From Primula veris (Eukaryota > Streptophyta > Magnoliopsida > Ericales > Primulaceae): a stretch of 64,000 nucleotides of DNA. Both the position numbers and the translations under genes were made by a program. The notes under the pieces were generated by a model. It was not told the DNA's origin, ran no database searches, and saw only the letters and a list, made by a program, of their open reading frames with translations. The DNA is taken from positions 2,654,336-2,718,335 of the forward strand of contig OY821749.1 in the NCBI GenBank assembly GCA_963682055.1, in the 5' to 3' direction. Below, piece after piece: positions 21,594 to 35,266 of this stretch (positions are counted from its first letter, which is position 1; each line of letters starts with the position of its first letter).

Positions 21594-23420
21594 TACGATC
21601 AAGATGGAAAATGTTTTTTTGTCATGTGATAATATTTAGTCAAATTGCATCTCCCGTCATTTTAGTACGGCCAAGAGCTACCGTATCAGCATATTAACTT
21701 TTTTATCAAATTTAACACATTTTATATCTTTTAATAAACCGTTTATATTTACACAAAATTTTAGTTTTTCTATTAATTTCTTTATAATAAGTCTACATTA
21801 TTTTTTTTTATTTTTTTATTATCATTTAATAATCCTAACAATATTACAACCACATAAATATGGACCATATGATATTTTATTACTATTATATTAATCTAGA
21901 GAATCATATACATTTCTCGTATATAATGTGAATTTTGTGTTTCCTTAAATTTAAGAAATTTATAGGGTTCTTGATTCATATCACTTTTTATATCATAATA
22001 TTTAAATTTTTAAAAAAATTATATTTTAAGTTATGAGATGCGGATACTCTAATTAATATACATTGCAGACTCCATGTCCACACATATATGGACAAAAGCA
22101 AAATGGAAACCTTAATGTTGAAATCCAATCCTTGTTAAAATATGCATTTTCTTATATTCATACTGAAATTGCGAGAATAAGAATGTAGTGAAACCAAAAG
22201 ATCGCCAAATCATGGAATTTAACCCCAAGTCTTTGACAGGCCACACAATCTGATGAAGGATTACTTGTAACTTAATTACATATTATCAATAAATGACTAA
22301 TTATACTACTTGACAAGGTTCGGCTCAGAATTGAGTCGATTGACCGAACCCTTGCATAAAACAATCTGATAAGGTCTGCCTCAGAATTGGGCGAACCCAT
22401 GGCCGGTCAATTGTAGGTAGTAAATATGTCATAAATGATTGTTAAAAGATTACAAACGTTTGTAATGTGTTTACGAACGCTATTAACTGTTTAAAACGTG
22501 TTAAGCAACGCTTGTAATATATTTAGCAGCGCTGGTAACTCCCTTCCTAAGCGGATTGACAAGCAAGTTGAGATTTAAAGTTTTTCCTCTCCAAGCGCTT
22601 TGTTTTTATAAATTCTAGTTAGTTATCAGCTCATAAGATGAATTATTCATGTTCCTTGCTTACGAAGAATTCTAGCTAAACATACTATTATTCTTGGCTT
22701 TTCATCGATCCTGAGGGAAGATAAATCGATTTCTGATCGTTTTAATTTGGTGCGTATTCAACAGAATGCTCCTACAATATACGTTGTCCCGTGGCTAATT
22801 ACCTGCATTTAAAAATAAACATTTTCCGACTTCCATAGAAAATTTTGACTGGCAAAGTTTAACTTGAAGAGCTGAGAAGTTGGTTTATCTTGGCCTAATG
22901 TAGTATTATAATTAAAGCCAGATATGATTCATAAAGGTGCCAAGTTTACATAAGCGATTATATTATGTGAAAAAAACATGATGAATGCCAACTGATCATT
23001 TTCTAGTGTAAATTCATGGTATATATAAAAAAAAAAGTCAACACTTAGAATAAACATTTCTGTATAGTGAGTGATTGTTAACCTGCTCATTATCTACATA
23101 AATATCGGGTTAAGAAATATATGTAATGTAACTGCACGATTTAACCATTTATTTCAAGATAATGAACAAGACTACCCAAATTGCCCCTATGTAAAACTTG
23201 AGTTAAAAGAAGATAAAAAACTCGTAAAATCAAAAAAAAAAATGAAACTTAATTAACACAAAAAAAAATTATCTCGAAATAACAGCCATACAGATTATTG
23301 CAACTATCAAACAATACACAAGAATGCCAATCTAAAAACCCAACTACAATATAATTACACGGGCTGCGATTATCCACATGTACATAAATGTTACATAATG
23401 ACTACATAAACATTTAAAGA
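21594..23420. other. Intergenic DNA between MITEs and the SCAR 3' end
   Basis: No gene is recognised. Two similar phrases, AAGGTTCGGCTCAGAATTG (about 22316) and AAGGTCTGCCTCAGAATTG (about 22371), form a short direct repeat. About 23060-23130 is a fragment related to the foldback element at 20.45-20.89 kb. The bases just below 23421 are likely the 3' UTR of the SCAR gene. Confidence 0.35.
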
Positions 23421-26400
23421 TCAGGCTTCGCTCCAGCTATCCTCGTCTTCCCCGTCGTCGCATCCAATTACCTAAAAAAATTAGTGGGAAGGTTAAGCAT
23501 AGGGGCAAACAAGAGAATTGACACCAGAGGGAATAATTTAATTATAAATGAATTTGTTATCAGACCTGGCGAATGGCATGCGCCTTCTCCAAAATTGCTA
23601 CCACTCTGGCATTAGTTACGGGTCCGGTTGTGACATTTGGCTTTTCCGTCATGATACCTGTACGCCTAAGGTTAAATGACTGCAAATTTTAAACCGAAAG
23701 AAAGCAAGTCAGCAAACTAACAAGCTATATGATCACTTAATGGATGATAAAGAAGATCATGCTTGAGCGTTGCGACTAGATTTTAGGATGCTTAAAATAT
23801 GGAAAACATGGAGCCAACAGACTTTCACAGAAAATTAGAAAGTAGTGCCATATAATCGAATTACATTTCATAATAATGCGTATGTATGCTAGTTACAGTT
23901 TTAAACACCCTATTCACGATTTTTTCGATTTAGGACACTTAAAATATGAGTTTATTTAATTAGGGCACTAGACTTTTTATTTATTTCTCACTCGTACACT
24001 TGTGAATTTTTGCATCAAATATCAGTTTTGTACTCCCAGCTATCAGAAATTTCAATTTTGGGCACTCAATTTGACGGAAAATGCAACGGGGGGTCTATTA
24101 TATGAGAAAAAAGAAGAGTCTGATGAATTACTACAAAAATAAAATAAAATAACAGTTGGGTGTACAAAATTGAAAAATCTTGCTAGTGAGTGTATAGAAC
24201 TGTAATTGACCCCCAATAGGTGAATCATTTGGGAGCAAATAGGTGAGTTTTTTCCCCTTTCATCTATCCTTTTGCCTTTTGGGTTTAGTTTGGTATGCTG
24301 GGGGATGGGGACCATTGGGTGTGAGAACTCAAAATGGTTTATCTACATAGAACCTAGCACTGCTTCACATGTTCTGGTTGCTTAATTTAAACTTTAGCAT
24401 AAACTTCGAATAGTCATCTACATTTTTGGGCTCGGTTGACAAGTAGATAATCTTAATCATGAGACTTCTACTAAAAGTTTTGTGGAAAAGAAGAATACAA
24501 AAATAATGGCCAGATATTTAGATATACTCCAGTACTAAAGAGCTTATTTGGCAACATCTAACCGACCTTTGTACAGGGTTCAGTGTTCACCCTTTTTTTG
24601 GCATTATAGTCGCATATGAAATTTACCAATCAAAACTACAAATAGGATGAAGATGAGGATAACAATAGCAAACTTCAAAATAATGTCAAACATAAAAGGT
24701 TGAACTCACTTGTGTTCTGATCTGCTGCAAGAAATCTTCCTTTTCATCAACAATTTTGCCTTTTCGGATCTGATTAACTTCTTTATTCCCACTAGATCCT
24801 CTCTCCTCCGGCTGTAAAGTTTCATTATTACACATTAGCCATGAAAACATTCTGTCAGTTCATTCTAGATGAGTAGAAAGCTAATTAGTATTTTTTCTGC
24901 TTCCTAAGTGATGTATATAACATAGTATTTCTGTTAGTGCAAAAAACAGCTTTATGGAGAACGATTTAATCTTCTGATAAAGGAAAAAATAAGAATGACA
25001 ATGCGGAAGAAACAACTCCAAGGCCCTAAAATGGCTCCCACCTTAATAGCGTGTTATATGATAAAGATATACAGTATTACTTATAGTATTTTTACCTCTT
25101 GTCTTGATGGAAGTACAACATCCTTGTCATTCTCTAGATGTTGCTTAAGTAAGTTCGTATCAAACTTCGGAGTATTTATAGAACCCAAGATATGTTGATT
25201 AACTGAATCCAAATTCGTTTGTGAAGCAATGGTAGAGCTAAAAAGCTTCAAATCGTTTCCATTATTAACTTTTTCTTCCAAGTTGGACTTCTGCTCGGCA
25301 ATAGTAATAACATTAAAACTTGGCTTTATATTGCAGCATCCCGATGGAGGGAGAGGCGGAGGTTGTGGTGTACACTCTTCGGGAAAGTGCAATTTCCTAA
25401 AATTATTTTCATCGGACAAATTCTTCATTTCTTGTTCAAATAAAGGATTCATAGCGCCCAAACTTGGAATATCAGGTAATAAGTTGGCCTTAGTAGGTTC
25501 TGAACAATTTCCAGCATACGAATTTTCAAATCCATAATCAACATCAATGCTTTCATGTCTATTTTCCTCACTTTCTGCCGAGTCTGAAACAGATCCTTTT
25601 AGCAATAAATTATGTATACGTAAATTTTCCTTACTTTGGAGATTATCATCAGAGTCCCATTGCTCCGAATCTGATTCGGATTCATTACCAGGACGATCAT
25701 CGGACATATACGGAGATGATCTACAAAACGTATCATCATCAGATTCTGAACGGATATCATGATGTGAAGAATTTGGCTCAGGTACCAACTGAAAAGAAGG
25801 GAGCATATATGAACCGCTCTCAGGAAATTTCAATTTTAATTTTGAAGTTCCCGAATCATTTGCGGGTTGGAAAGAAATTTTCATATGCTGAAGTGGCGGA
25901 GAAGAAGAAGGCGAATGCATAGGATTGAGATGTATGTCACTGAGTGTTCGATACCCCCGAGTCTCATTGTTTACTAGAGATCTTTGAAAATCATTTAAAG
26001 GAATTCTATTGCTAAGAACGGAAATATGAGACCCGTTTGACATATCACCGAGTTGATTAGCTTCATTACTTAAAGCTCTACCATCTGCAGGAACTTTCTG
26101 TTCATTTTTTGGTATTATCCCGTTTATTCTACCGAAACTTTGAGCAAGATTGCTGTTAAAACTGTTACTAAGCTGAAAATAACCGTTCTTTTCACGTTTT
26201 GTATCTAAAACAGCTGACAAAAACCTCCAAGACGTTTTTTTATCGGACATTGCATTGCTCTCATCCTGGTACGACGTTGAGCATTTCGAAGAATTTCTTT
26301 CAATAATTTCTGAGCTCTGAATTAACTCATCTGTTCTTCCTTGATCTCCATTGTTCAAACCATTACTTTGACCTAAAGAACCTTTACCAACATCTGCATA

Positions 26401-29400
26401 AACGGGAGGTTTTGATGGTTCAAGTCCTAGTAGGCCTCCATTTGTCCAGACGTGAACTGGTTGAACGGTATTTTTCTCTTCGAAATTTGTTTGGCATTCC
26501 CCAGATTCAAATTGGACCTCATTATTCAATAAAATTTGCGGATTCAATTCTTCAGAGGCAGAGCTTCTGCTGAGAGTTTCTGTGTTTACATTTTCAACAA
26601 TTGTATCATTAGCGGAGATGGCTGTAGCAGAAGATTCTTCAGCTATTTTAGATAAATCTTCATGTACACATAATTGAGAAGAGAATGGATTATCAAAGGG
26701 TGATTCTAATATCGAAAATTGAAAATCGGAATTATCCATGATAACTTCATCGTTTTCGTCTTTCGTTCCCTCACTGTCCAAATTACAAGACTGCTCCAGT
26801 TCTTGTTTGGTTTGGTCTATAGGTAAATCACATTTGGTTCCGCCATTATTTAAACTGAAAGATCTCTCCATCACTTGTTCTGTTTGTGATGGTAGATCAT
26901 ATATATGATGGGCTGTTTCCCCAGGAATTTGATCTTTTACTCTTTCGTTATTTTTATGTAAAGACCTCTCCACTTCATGTTTTGTTTGGAAGTCCGCATC
27001 AATTTCAGGTTCCGACTCAATTGTATTAAGAGCATCCATGAAATTATCAGGCTCACTGTCCACATCATCAGACAGAATTTGACTAGTCATAGAGGAGCCT
27101 TCATTATGAACCGAAGATTCAATGTCTCCAACGTTGTTCTTAACTTCTCCTTTCCCTTCAGATTCCACATGTTCAACTTGACGAATTGTCGGCTCTACAA
27201 TTTCTTCCTTTTCCTCCCAACTAACAGAAGATGAACTGGCCCTTATTTGCTCTTGTAACGAATTTTGTACAATATTGTCACTGTCTACATCTCTGGAACA
27301 TTCATCGACCGAGGCTAAATCGAAGATACTATGATCTGGCAATATTTGCGAACTCGTAAAGGATACATTCTCAGGTTCAATTTCTTCAGGTGTAACGGGG
27401 CCAGTTGGGTGGAAGATACATTCTATATAATTAGAATCTGTTCTTAAACTAAAAGCATTTGGTTGTTCTTCCTGGTCGGATTTTATTGTACCGCCATATG
27501 TGGATACGGTATGAGAGGGAGAGACAGAGATTTGAACATCCGGTTGTACAGAAGCAAACTGAGGTCTGCATAATTAGATTAAAAAAAACTTCTTACTTAA
27601 GCTGGCAGATGGCGTTTACAAGCTAGAGTGGTATAATATTCCCGATATTGTATGTAGATACTGATAAAAAAGTATGCAGTAAATTTACCTGTCTGTATGG
27701 TTGGATATAGATGGCTCACGATATGCTACAGTTTTATGACGGGATTTCTTTTTCTGCTCAATATTGAAAAGTGATTTTCTCAGTTATGAGTTATAAAGTA
27801 AGGCAGAAGTAATAAATTTGCACAAGCTACAGATAAAAAGTGGTTAAGCAGCAAAGCCAAGAAAGAGAGAGACAACAATACAAACATACTGACACAAAAT
27901 GTCACAGCTTTTTGGAATTCAAATTCAGCATGCAAGTAGTTAGTTCCCAAGTTTCACTTTCCTTTATCTATGGCTAGGTAACATAATTTTTCAAATTTCT
28001 TTTGACATGGCTTACCTTGCTTCTAGAAGATTTCCTACTTTTTGATGATTTTTCGCCATTTAGTTCCCGGGAGAGAGCCGACGCTTTCTTAAAGAAAGTA
28101 GGATCTGAGTATCTTTTCAAGCAAGATCCAGGGCCACCTCTGTCAAATCTGGAAAAATAAATAGGATGTATCAGAAACAAGCACTTGACTATGGGCAATA
28201 ATCCAAACTAACAAGACATTCAGATTAGTAAATAGTAAATACTATGTTCCAGAAAATAAAAAAGTAAACTGTACCTGTCAAGCAAGTGTAGGCGTGGTGG
28301 ATCAGAGCATTCTTCGTAGGAATCCATAATAAACTCCGGTAAGTCACCATTAATAAAGTGGTTTTGCTCAATTTTGGAATGAGCCCGCCAAACAGAACCT
28401 GCACAACAACTAATAATACTAAAGGACCTAAAAATCTGGCCCTGCCGATATCAAATGAAAGGACCTAATTGTTACACAAATTCCCATTCCATATAAAATC
28501 CAAACAAAAATTGAAGTTTAATCCTGAACCGTCAGTGCTTGAAACCAAATAAAGTATTTCCAAAAGTACAAATGGTACTGTATACACCTTCTGAAAAATA
28601 AAGTGGTCTTGCCGAATCTAGATATTCTGATAACAACTATCCTTGACTAGTTAAGTCATAAATCATGGTTTCTATTGCTAAAGCAAAATTTTACCTCCAG
28701 ATTTGGTACTTGTTGTAGAATGTCAGAAAACAAAACAGCAAAAGACCACTAACGCATTGTCTTATATCAGCTGCAACGGCTAACTAAGTTTTAAACTAAG
28801 AATCCGGAAAAATAAAATAAATCAATTTAAGTTTTTTTTTCAGTCATACCCCTTGTGTAAGCAAAGTGTAAGTGGCTTTTCTGAGCCAACATGGACTTCT
28901 CGAGTGAAGGAAGTGATGATTCAATACGTTCTACACGAATCATCAGTTTTCGGCTTCTAGAAGATGTAACTGTTACTTCCTCTTGTAGTCCATGAAAAAC
29001 CTCTGCCGCAAATCTACGACAAACAATTTCTGCTTTAGCATAATGTTCCAATTATACAAAAACTGCTCTAGAGAAGATGGAAAACTTCAACTTGTATATA
29101 AATATACTGCAATTTAATCAAAATGGTATTATTAAAGTGTTAACTACGGAACTATCAGTGTTGACCGATGCATATAGGTTAATGAGGAAACCGATAACCA
29201 TTGAGTTGGTATTAAGGGATCGCAAAAGAAAGAAATGTTATTTTCATTGCTGTATATGACAAGGCATGTCTGTACGAGTGTACGTTAATACAAAACCTTA
29301 GTTATAAGATCTAGAAGCAAAAGTGCTTTGACGCATGCTGCAAACTGAACTCAGGTCAATTCATTTCTAGCTAATTGGAATATTCCCCTTCGACTTGAAA

Positions 29401-31583
29401 TATATGAGTACAATTCATTTTTCACTGACATTTAGAACTCAACCAATCATCTAAACTGGGTCTTTTAAGGCCATGCAAGATTTCATTTGAAAATCTAACT
29501 TAATATAGGACTAAATGGTGAGGGTCCAGCTAGCAATTAAAAACTTTTTATTAACCCACGAAAATTAAAAGTGTATTGTTCGATTCATTTCTAACTCATT
29601 CGAGTAAAAACAGTCGACTCTAGATATCTGAATATGACCCGATTTTCTATGATATTCGGAACATAATAAACCAACTAAAATTTAGTCTTTTAGACCATGC
29701 AAGATTTCAACTGATGAATTAGCTATTGATGAGGAACTTTTTAAACTCCATCTCTGAACTATGCCCCAATAGCTAATACAACCCATAGACATAGTCAGAA
29801 CTCAAAACACTAATGAAAGCAAATAAACACGATAATTCAAAAGATTGACCCACCAAAATGTCCCTCAATGCACACTCAAATTAGGGTCTAAAACAATACT
29901 AATGTTATGTCATCTACTTCAATCAATGAACGAAATTTAAACTACATACACTGCAAGGTTTCTTATATCTGAATCTAACCCAATTGTCGTTGATACTTCG
30001 AAGTCAATAAATCACCTAAAAGGCTAAAACTTAGATTTTCAAAGCCATGCAAGATTTTATTTGAAGATTTAGCTAAATCTGCAATAATTGAGGGTTAACA
30101 GTAAGTACTTTTCACACTCTAATTTAAGTCTTTGGTTGAAGCCCCAATTGCAAATACAACACATGCACACTGTCAGAATTTTAAAACACTAATAAAAGCC
30201 ATAAATAAGAGAATTTGAAGATTAACCCACCTAAACTTTCTCAATTCACAATCAATTCAGAGCATAAAAATCCAATCTTTTCTCATCAACTCAATTAAAA
30301 AACTAAAACAATATCTACAACACCCAATAAAAATATAAAAAATCCTAAAATCAAGATGGAAACTGAAAATAATTTGGACTAATGTCCTAAAAGGCGCAAG
30401 GCGGGGTTTATGCGAAAATAAGTTTACTAGCACCTAATCATGCCTAATTCCGCTCAATCCCAGCCTAATCACAATCTCGCCTAATTCCCTAGGTGCCCTC
30501 CGCCTAATTTTTGCCTGGGCTCGCCTTTTAGAACACTGATTTGGAGTAAGCCCCAACTGCTAATACAACCCAGGCACACTGTCACAGCTTAAAACACTAA
30601 TAAAAGTCGAATATATAAATTTTGAAGATTATTCACCAAAGTTTCCCCCAATCCACACTCAAATCAAGGTCTAAAATTCCAAAATTTTTTCATCAACCTC
30701 AATTAATAAACCAAACCAATAGCACCAACACCCCAAACAAACACAAAGAAAATCCCAAAATCAACAAAGAAACTGAAAATATTTTGGACTAAGCCCCAAC
30801 TGCTAATACAACCCAAACACATTGTCATAACTTAAAACACTAACTAAAGTCAATTTATTTATTTTTGAAGATTTACCCACCAAAACTTCTCCCAATTCAC
30901 ACTCAAACCAAGCCTTAAAAATCCAATCTTTTCTCATCAAACTCAATTAATAAACCAAACCAATAGAACCAATAACCCAAACAAAAATAAAAATAAATAC
31001 AACCCAGACACATTGTCACAACTTAAAACACTAATAAAAGTTAAATAAATGAATTCGAAGATACACCCACCAAAACTTCCCCCAACTCACACTCAAATCA
31101 AAGCCTGAAAATCCGATCTTTTTTCATCAAACTCAATTAATAAACCAAACCAATAACTCCAACACCCTAAACGAACACAAAACATCCAGAAACTGAAAAT
31201 ATTGGATTAAGCCCCACACACATTGTCACAACTTCAAAACACTAATAAAAATTAAATAAAAGAATTCAAAGATTTACCCACCAAAACTTACCCCAATTCA
31301 CACTCAAATCAAAGCCTAAAAATCCAATCTTTTTTCATCAACCTCAATAATGAACTAAACCAATATCCCTAAACAAAAACCATAAAAAAAAAAAAAAAAC
31401 TAAAGATAGAAAAGTCGAAGAAAATTACTCAGCGAGATCGCCTAGCTGACGCAAGATCCCAACCAGCCCCGCCACCGCGACTCCCTCTAGCATCGCCTTC
31501 GGGTCTTCTCTCTCCCTCTCTACATACAACTCCGGCTTCCCCAATCCATACTCATTCCTCACTGGAAACCTCACCAAAGGCAT
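23421..31583 (-). CDS. SCAR: SCAR/WAVE actin-regulatory protein, nine exons
   Basis: SCAR is the plant WAVE-complex subunit that activates ARP2/3 to nucleate branched actin at the cell cortex. Coding exons, 5' to 3': 31583-31429, 29013-28850, 28398-28275, 28148-28016, 27753-27689, 27565-25096, 24811-24710, 23679-23566 and 23471-23421. All borders are GT-AG and phases agree, giving 1125 aa. Residues 1-~200 form the SCAR homology domain ([55 protein letters not shown]). The large sixth exon (residues 214-1037) is a low-complexity acidic linker with a polyproline patch (TPQPPPLPP). The C-terminus has a WH2 motif ([15 protein letters not shown], about 1064-1078), a connector ([15 protein letters not shown]) and an acidic tail ending [11 protein letters not shown] with its key Trp. 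Length fits SCAR2-4 types; which paralogue is uncertain. Nothing looks broken. Confidence 0.95.
23680..24709. repeat. SCAR intron 7 with a probable inserted repeat
   Basis: The ~1.0-kb intron between coding exons 7 and 8 carries a block (about 23900-24310) with TTAGGACAC, AGGGCACTAGAC and GGGCACTCAATTTGACGG-like words, typical of miniature transposons inserted into plant introns. I see no clean inverted ends or target duplication. No coding content. Confidence 0.3.
29330..31390. repeat. Diverged tandem array inside SCAR intron 1
   Basis: Intron 1 (29014-31428) contains at least six degenerate copies of a unit built on GCCCCAACTGCTAATACAAC, ACATTGTCACAACTTAAAAC, ACTAATAAAAGT, ACCCACCAAAACTTC, CACACTCAAATCAAAGC and TCAATTAATAAACCAAACCA. 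Anchors lie near 29763, 30144, 30551, 30794, 30995 and 31212, so spacing shrinks from ~400 to ~200-240 bp toward exon 1. Copies are least diverged nearest exon 1. A unique patch (30385-30540) with GCCTAATTCC-like words interrupts the array. Confidence 0.65.
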
Positions 31584-31590
31584 CCTTAAA

Positions 31591-31593
<3 letters not shown>

Positions 31594-31631
<38 letters not shown>

Positions 31632-31807
31632 ATATATATACAAAACTGAAAATTACCCTCTTTCAATTTTTCTCAATGTAATCCTTTTTTTTTTTTGTTG
31701 AAATTGAAACATAGATATATTTTTTATAATTGAAAATTACCCTCTTTCTATGTTTCTCAATGTAATCTTCTTTTTTTTTTTGCTTAAGATTGAAAGATAG
31801 ATATATT

Positions 31808-31848
<41 letters not shown>

Positions 31849-31851
31849 TAG
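31594..31851. repeat. Inverted (TA)n(GA)n microsatellites and an 84-bp direct repeat upstream of SCAR
   Basis: A (CT)n(AT)n tract at about 31590-31640 and a (TA)n(GA)n tract at about 31806-31848 are reverse complements of each other. Between them lie two copies of an 84-bp unit starting TGAAAATTACCCTCTTTC (31647 and 31731), each with a poly(T) and an AGATATAT end. On the SCAR strand the nearer tract puts (GA)n directly before the start codon, so it is probably 5' leader and core promoter. Confidence 0.65.
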
Positions 31852-34189
31852 GTGAAGTGATAGTAGCAGGTTAACTGCTGATTGGGAGTGTTTACAGACA
31901 AGTTATTTATTATTTATATATAAATGTATAGTACTATATGTGATTTATATAAATGTTGTATGTATATATAAATATAAATATATATAAAAGATGGAGTGTT
32001 TTAATGGAAGAAGAGGACATTGCCAACTCTGCAAGACATTCTGGGAGTGTTTAATTATTCACTGTTCATTTCCCAGTTTCTGTATTGTTCATATGTATCT
32101 GTATAGAGCCCAGTTTGGTCCGGTTCGGTTTCTGTCAAACCGAAATCCAGCACGGTTTGTTTTTTTCGGTTTTGGTCTTTTTATTTTTTGGACCAAACCG
32201 AACCTGTTTTTTTCTATCCGGTTTAGGTTTTTTTGGGCTTTTTCTGTTTTTCGGTTCGGTTTTATTGTAAACCCAAACCGACCCGAAATTTTTTTTGTTT
32301 TTCGAGTTTTCGCGTATGTATGTATATGTTTGTTAATATATATAAAGTGTAATTTTTTTTTTTTATATTTACACTTCCTTAGGTTTTTGTATATGCACTT
32401 ACATCCTCTTAGTTTTAGTTATGAGCATTTGTATGTGTAGGGGAGGTTATGAGCATTTTTATGTATAGGGGAGGGGAGAGGGAGAAGAAAAGTTTTGATG
32501 TTGTAAAGCCTAACAGTTATCAAATTACACTGTTTTTATTTTATGAAAAATAAGTGTTAATTTTTTATTTTATTTTAATTATTTGAGGTTAACATGACAT
32601 GGTTACAGGGTGTTATGCTCGACCTCTATGCATTATTTGATGTTTTACTATTCAGAAATGGGAGTCGACGTCCCTTGTCGTTAGCTTCATGTATCCTAAA
32701 AGACATGATTTTGTCCTTGGATAAATAGCATTAGCATTTCTTGTAAATAAATTTTTATAAAAATATACCATATTAGATTTGCAAAATTCATATAGCAAAT
32801 GTAATTTAGTGTAACTGTTAAGGTAAAGAATATACAAATTTTATAACTATATTATAAAAAGGACCAACTAATTTAAAAGGAAGTTGTGAACTAAACTTTT
32901 TAACATGTGTAGTAGATTATCGCCGTTATGGTTAGAATTGTTATTATTAATTTGTTCTATTAGATATGTTTTTTAAATAATAAAAATCACAAACTTTTAA
33001 GCATGACAGGACAACTAACGAAAATGAAGTTAATAAAGTAAACAACAAGGGGGCGTAAATGCGTTTATTTTAGCCTAGAGGGGTGAATATGCCTAATTTG
33101 AAAATAGGTGGTCTTAGTTGTCTATTTATCAAAATTCAGAGGCGTATAATCTATTTAATTATGTATTTAAGTCAGGGGTTAGCCAAAAAGATGAAAACAT
33201 TTATTAGTATAAAAAAAAATGAAATTGTCCTTGTTCAGTGGATTTATATGTATCCGGGAATCGTGTGGGTTTGGTGTGTAGGGACTTAAACTAATGAGAG
33301 TTAATGTTATATTTTATATATATATACTATGTAAAAATTTATATATAACTTACTTTAATATATTTTACTTTAAACATAATATTCAGATTTGTTATCATTT
33401 ATTGTAGTTATTCAGGTTAAAATAAATTGTTAATTAATTTAGACTACATCCGTAATTAGAAAAAATATTGTGAGAACAAATTGTTAATTAATTAGATTAG
33501 ATACATTAGTGATTATTAAAATAGAGTAATGACATTTTTGAAAAAATTGGATAAAATTTGACAGAATCAACTTTTATTTAGTTTGCTTATATTAATAGTA
33601 TGATATATATATATCGTGTTAATTAGTACTAATTAGTGATTGAAAATAATACTTTTATCATCGATTTGAGTAAACATTCTCCTTCAGCCATACTTTAATT
33701 ATTTCATAAAGTTCCCTTTTGGAGTAGTTCGTAGCAAGCTCAAAGTTAATGAAAATATTACCTGCATTTTTTGTTTCTTTTCAAATTTCATCACTAGCAC
33801 ATCATCACATATTTACAAGTTAAATTAGTGGGAAAAAAGATGTTTTTACATATACTTGCTAAAAAAAAATTGAGAATTTTCCTTTATATGAGGTTCTGCT
33901 TCTGTATTAATCTCATTTTAATTAATAGTAAGTGTAATTATTTGCTCGTACGACCAATGGTGTAACTATTTGACAATTGCATTGTTCTGTCCATTTTTAC
34001 ACATGAAATTTATCTCGCTCTATTTCCGTATTGTTGTATTAGTCATGAAGATCTTGTCAAAAACTTAGCCACTAATTTTATGATAATCTATGTCAAAGTT
34101 AGCATTTATATACAGTTTTGTAACACAAATTATCAATAACAATATTGTAGGAGTGATCAATAAGACTGACCAATTATTATTCCCAAATA
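31852..34189. other. AT-rich intergenic DNA with a GGTTCGG-type repeat
   Basis: No gene is supported. Near 32110-32290 a cluster of GGTTCGGTTT, AAACCGAA and CCAAACCG words is typical of a widespread plant dispersed repeat. The open frames across it come from this simple-sequence bias. The remainder is featureless AT-rich DNA. Confidence 0.4.
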
Positions 34190-34414
34190 CCTCAAAATAG
34201 TTGCATCTGATCATCGCTATTCACGGCTGATCGGTCATCTTAGCGATGGTCAAAATCTGTCACAAAACTGTTATAATTTTTAAAAATTATCATAAAACTG
34301 TCATTTTTTTAAGAAACCGTTACAAACTGTCACAAAAGTTGTAGACAATAAACTCGTAAAAAAAAAAAAACAATCACAATTTATGTCACTATTTTAATAA
34401 ATATTTTTGTAGTG
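34190..34414 (-). mobile_element. CACTA-type MITE, diverged third copy
   Basis: The right end, ATATTTTTGTAGTG (34401-34414), and internal words (CTGTCACAAAACTGTTAT, CCGTTACAAACTGTCACAAA, TAAACTCGT, GTCACTATTTT) match the order and orientation of the element at 21402-21593. The left end is too diverged to fix, so the start is approximate. Confidence 0.45.
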
Positions 34415-35266
34415 AATTGATGTCTGGGGTACATCTATTATTGCAAGTCTAAGATCTTGTTCTTTTTATAGGTTCATGGTTATTGCTGAGCATCTATAAC
34501 TACAAACGCCCAAAATGATTGCATAATTTTGATGATTGTATGATAGTTTTGGTGAAGAGCAGCTTTATCATAAAACCATTATAGATCTCTAGTCTTGAGC
34601 ATCTCTTTAATACTAGTATTAAAAACATAATGGGGTAGCAAATCTATGTCAGTGAAGAGTGATAATAGTTGACTTGGTACCATAAATAAATATAGGGAGT
34701 TGGTGTTTGACTAGATCTTTGTAATCTACTTATTGCTGTAAATTTGTCATTTTTATTAAACAGAAGAAACTTCGTTTCTCGGATGTACACATAAATTTTT
34801 ATTTAATTTTAACATGTTGGTCTTACTGATAAATTACAACTTGCAAAGTACTAGTAGTACATTTCTAATTATATTTGATGCTTAGATAATAAATGAATCG
34901 CTTTGATCTAGGTCAACAATTTTGGAAATAAAAAATTAAGGAATCATTCAACAATCAGCACAGATTCAAATGCAGTTAGTTGCCAGTCAGTCACACAAAT
35001 GTATAAATTATAAAACTTGGTTTCTGTAACTTCTGTGAAGTGTTAAATGTATCATTTTTCCGTGTTTAACAAACATTCAATTTGCACTGGACTTGGTAAT
35101 TGAAAGCCCATTTATTCAATATTATCAATAAACCAACTGAACTTGAAGCTATGTGCTGGGCCTTAGCCTAAAACTTATTCAGATATATATATATATATAT
35201 ATATATATGGGAACATAAAACATACTCTCTTTTTTTTATAGCATCATAAAACATACTTAGTATGCA
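34415..35266. other. AT-rich intergenic DNA
   Basis: Nothing is recognised beyond an (AT)n tract near 35183-35208. Confidence 0.35.

Noticed and set aside
25081..25922. Several 65-100-codon plus-strand frames across the SCAR large exon
   Set aside because: They are antisense shadows of the SCAR coding sequence.
31991..32440. 149-codon open frame on the plus strand
   Set aside because: It is built from GGTTCGGTTT/CCAAACCGAA repeat sequence and poly(T). The Phe-rich product reflects base composition, not a gene.
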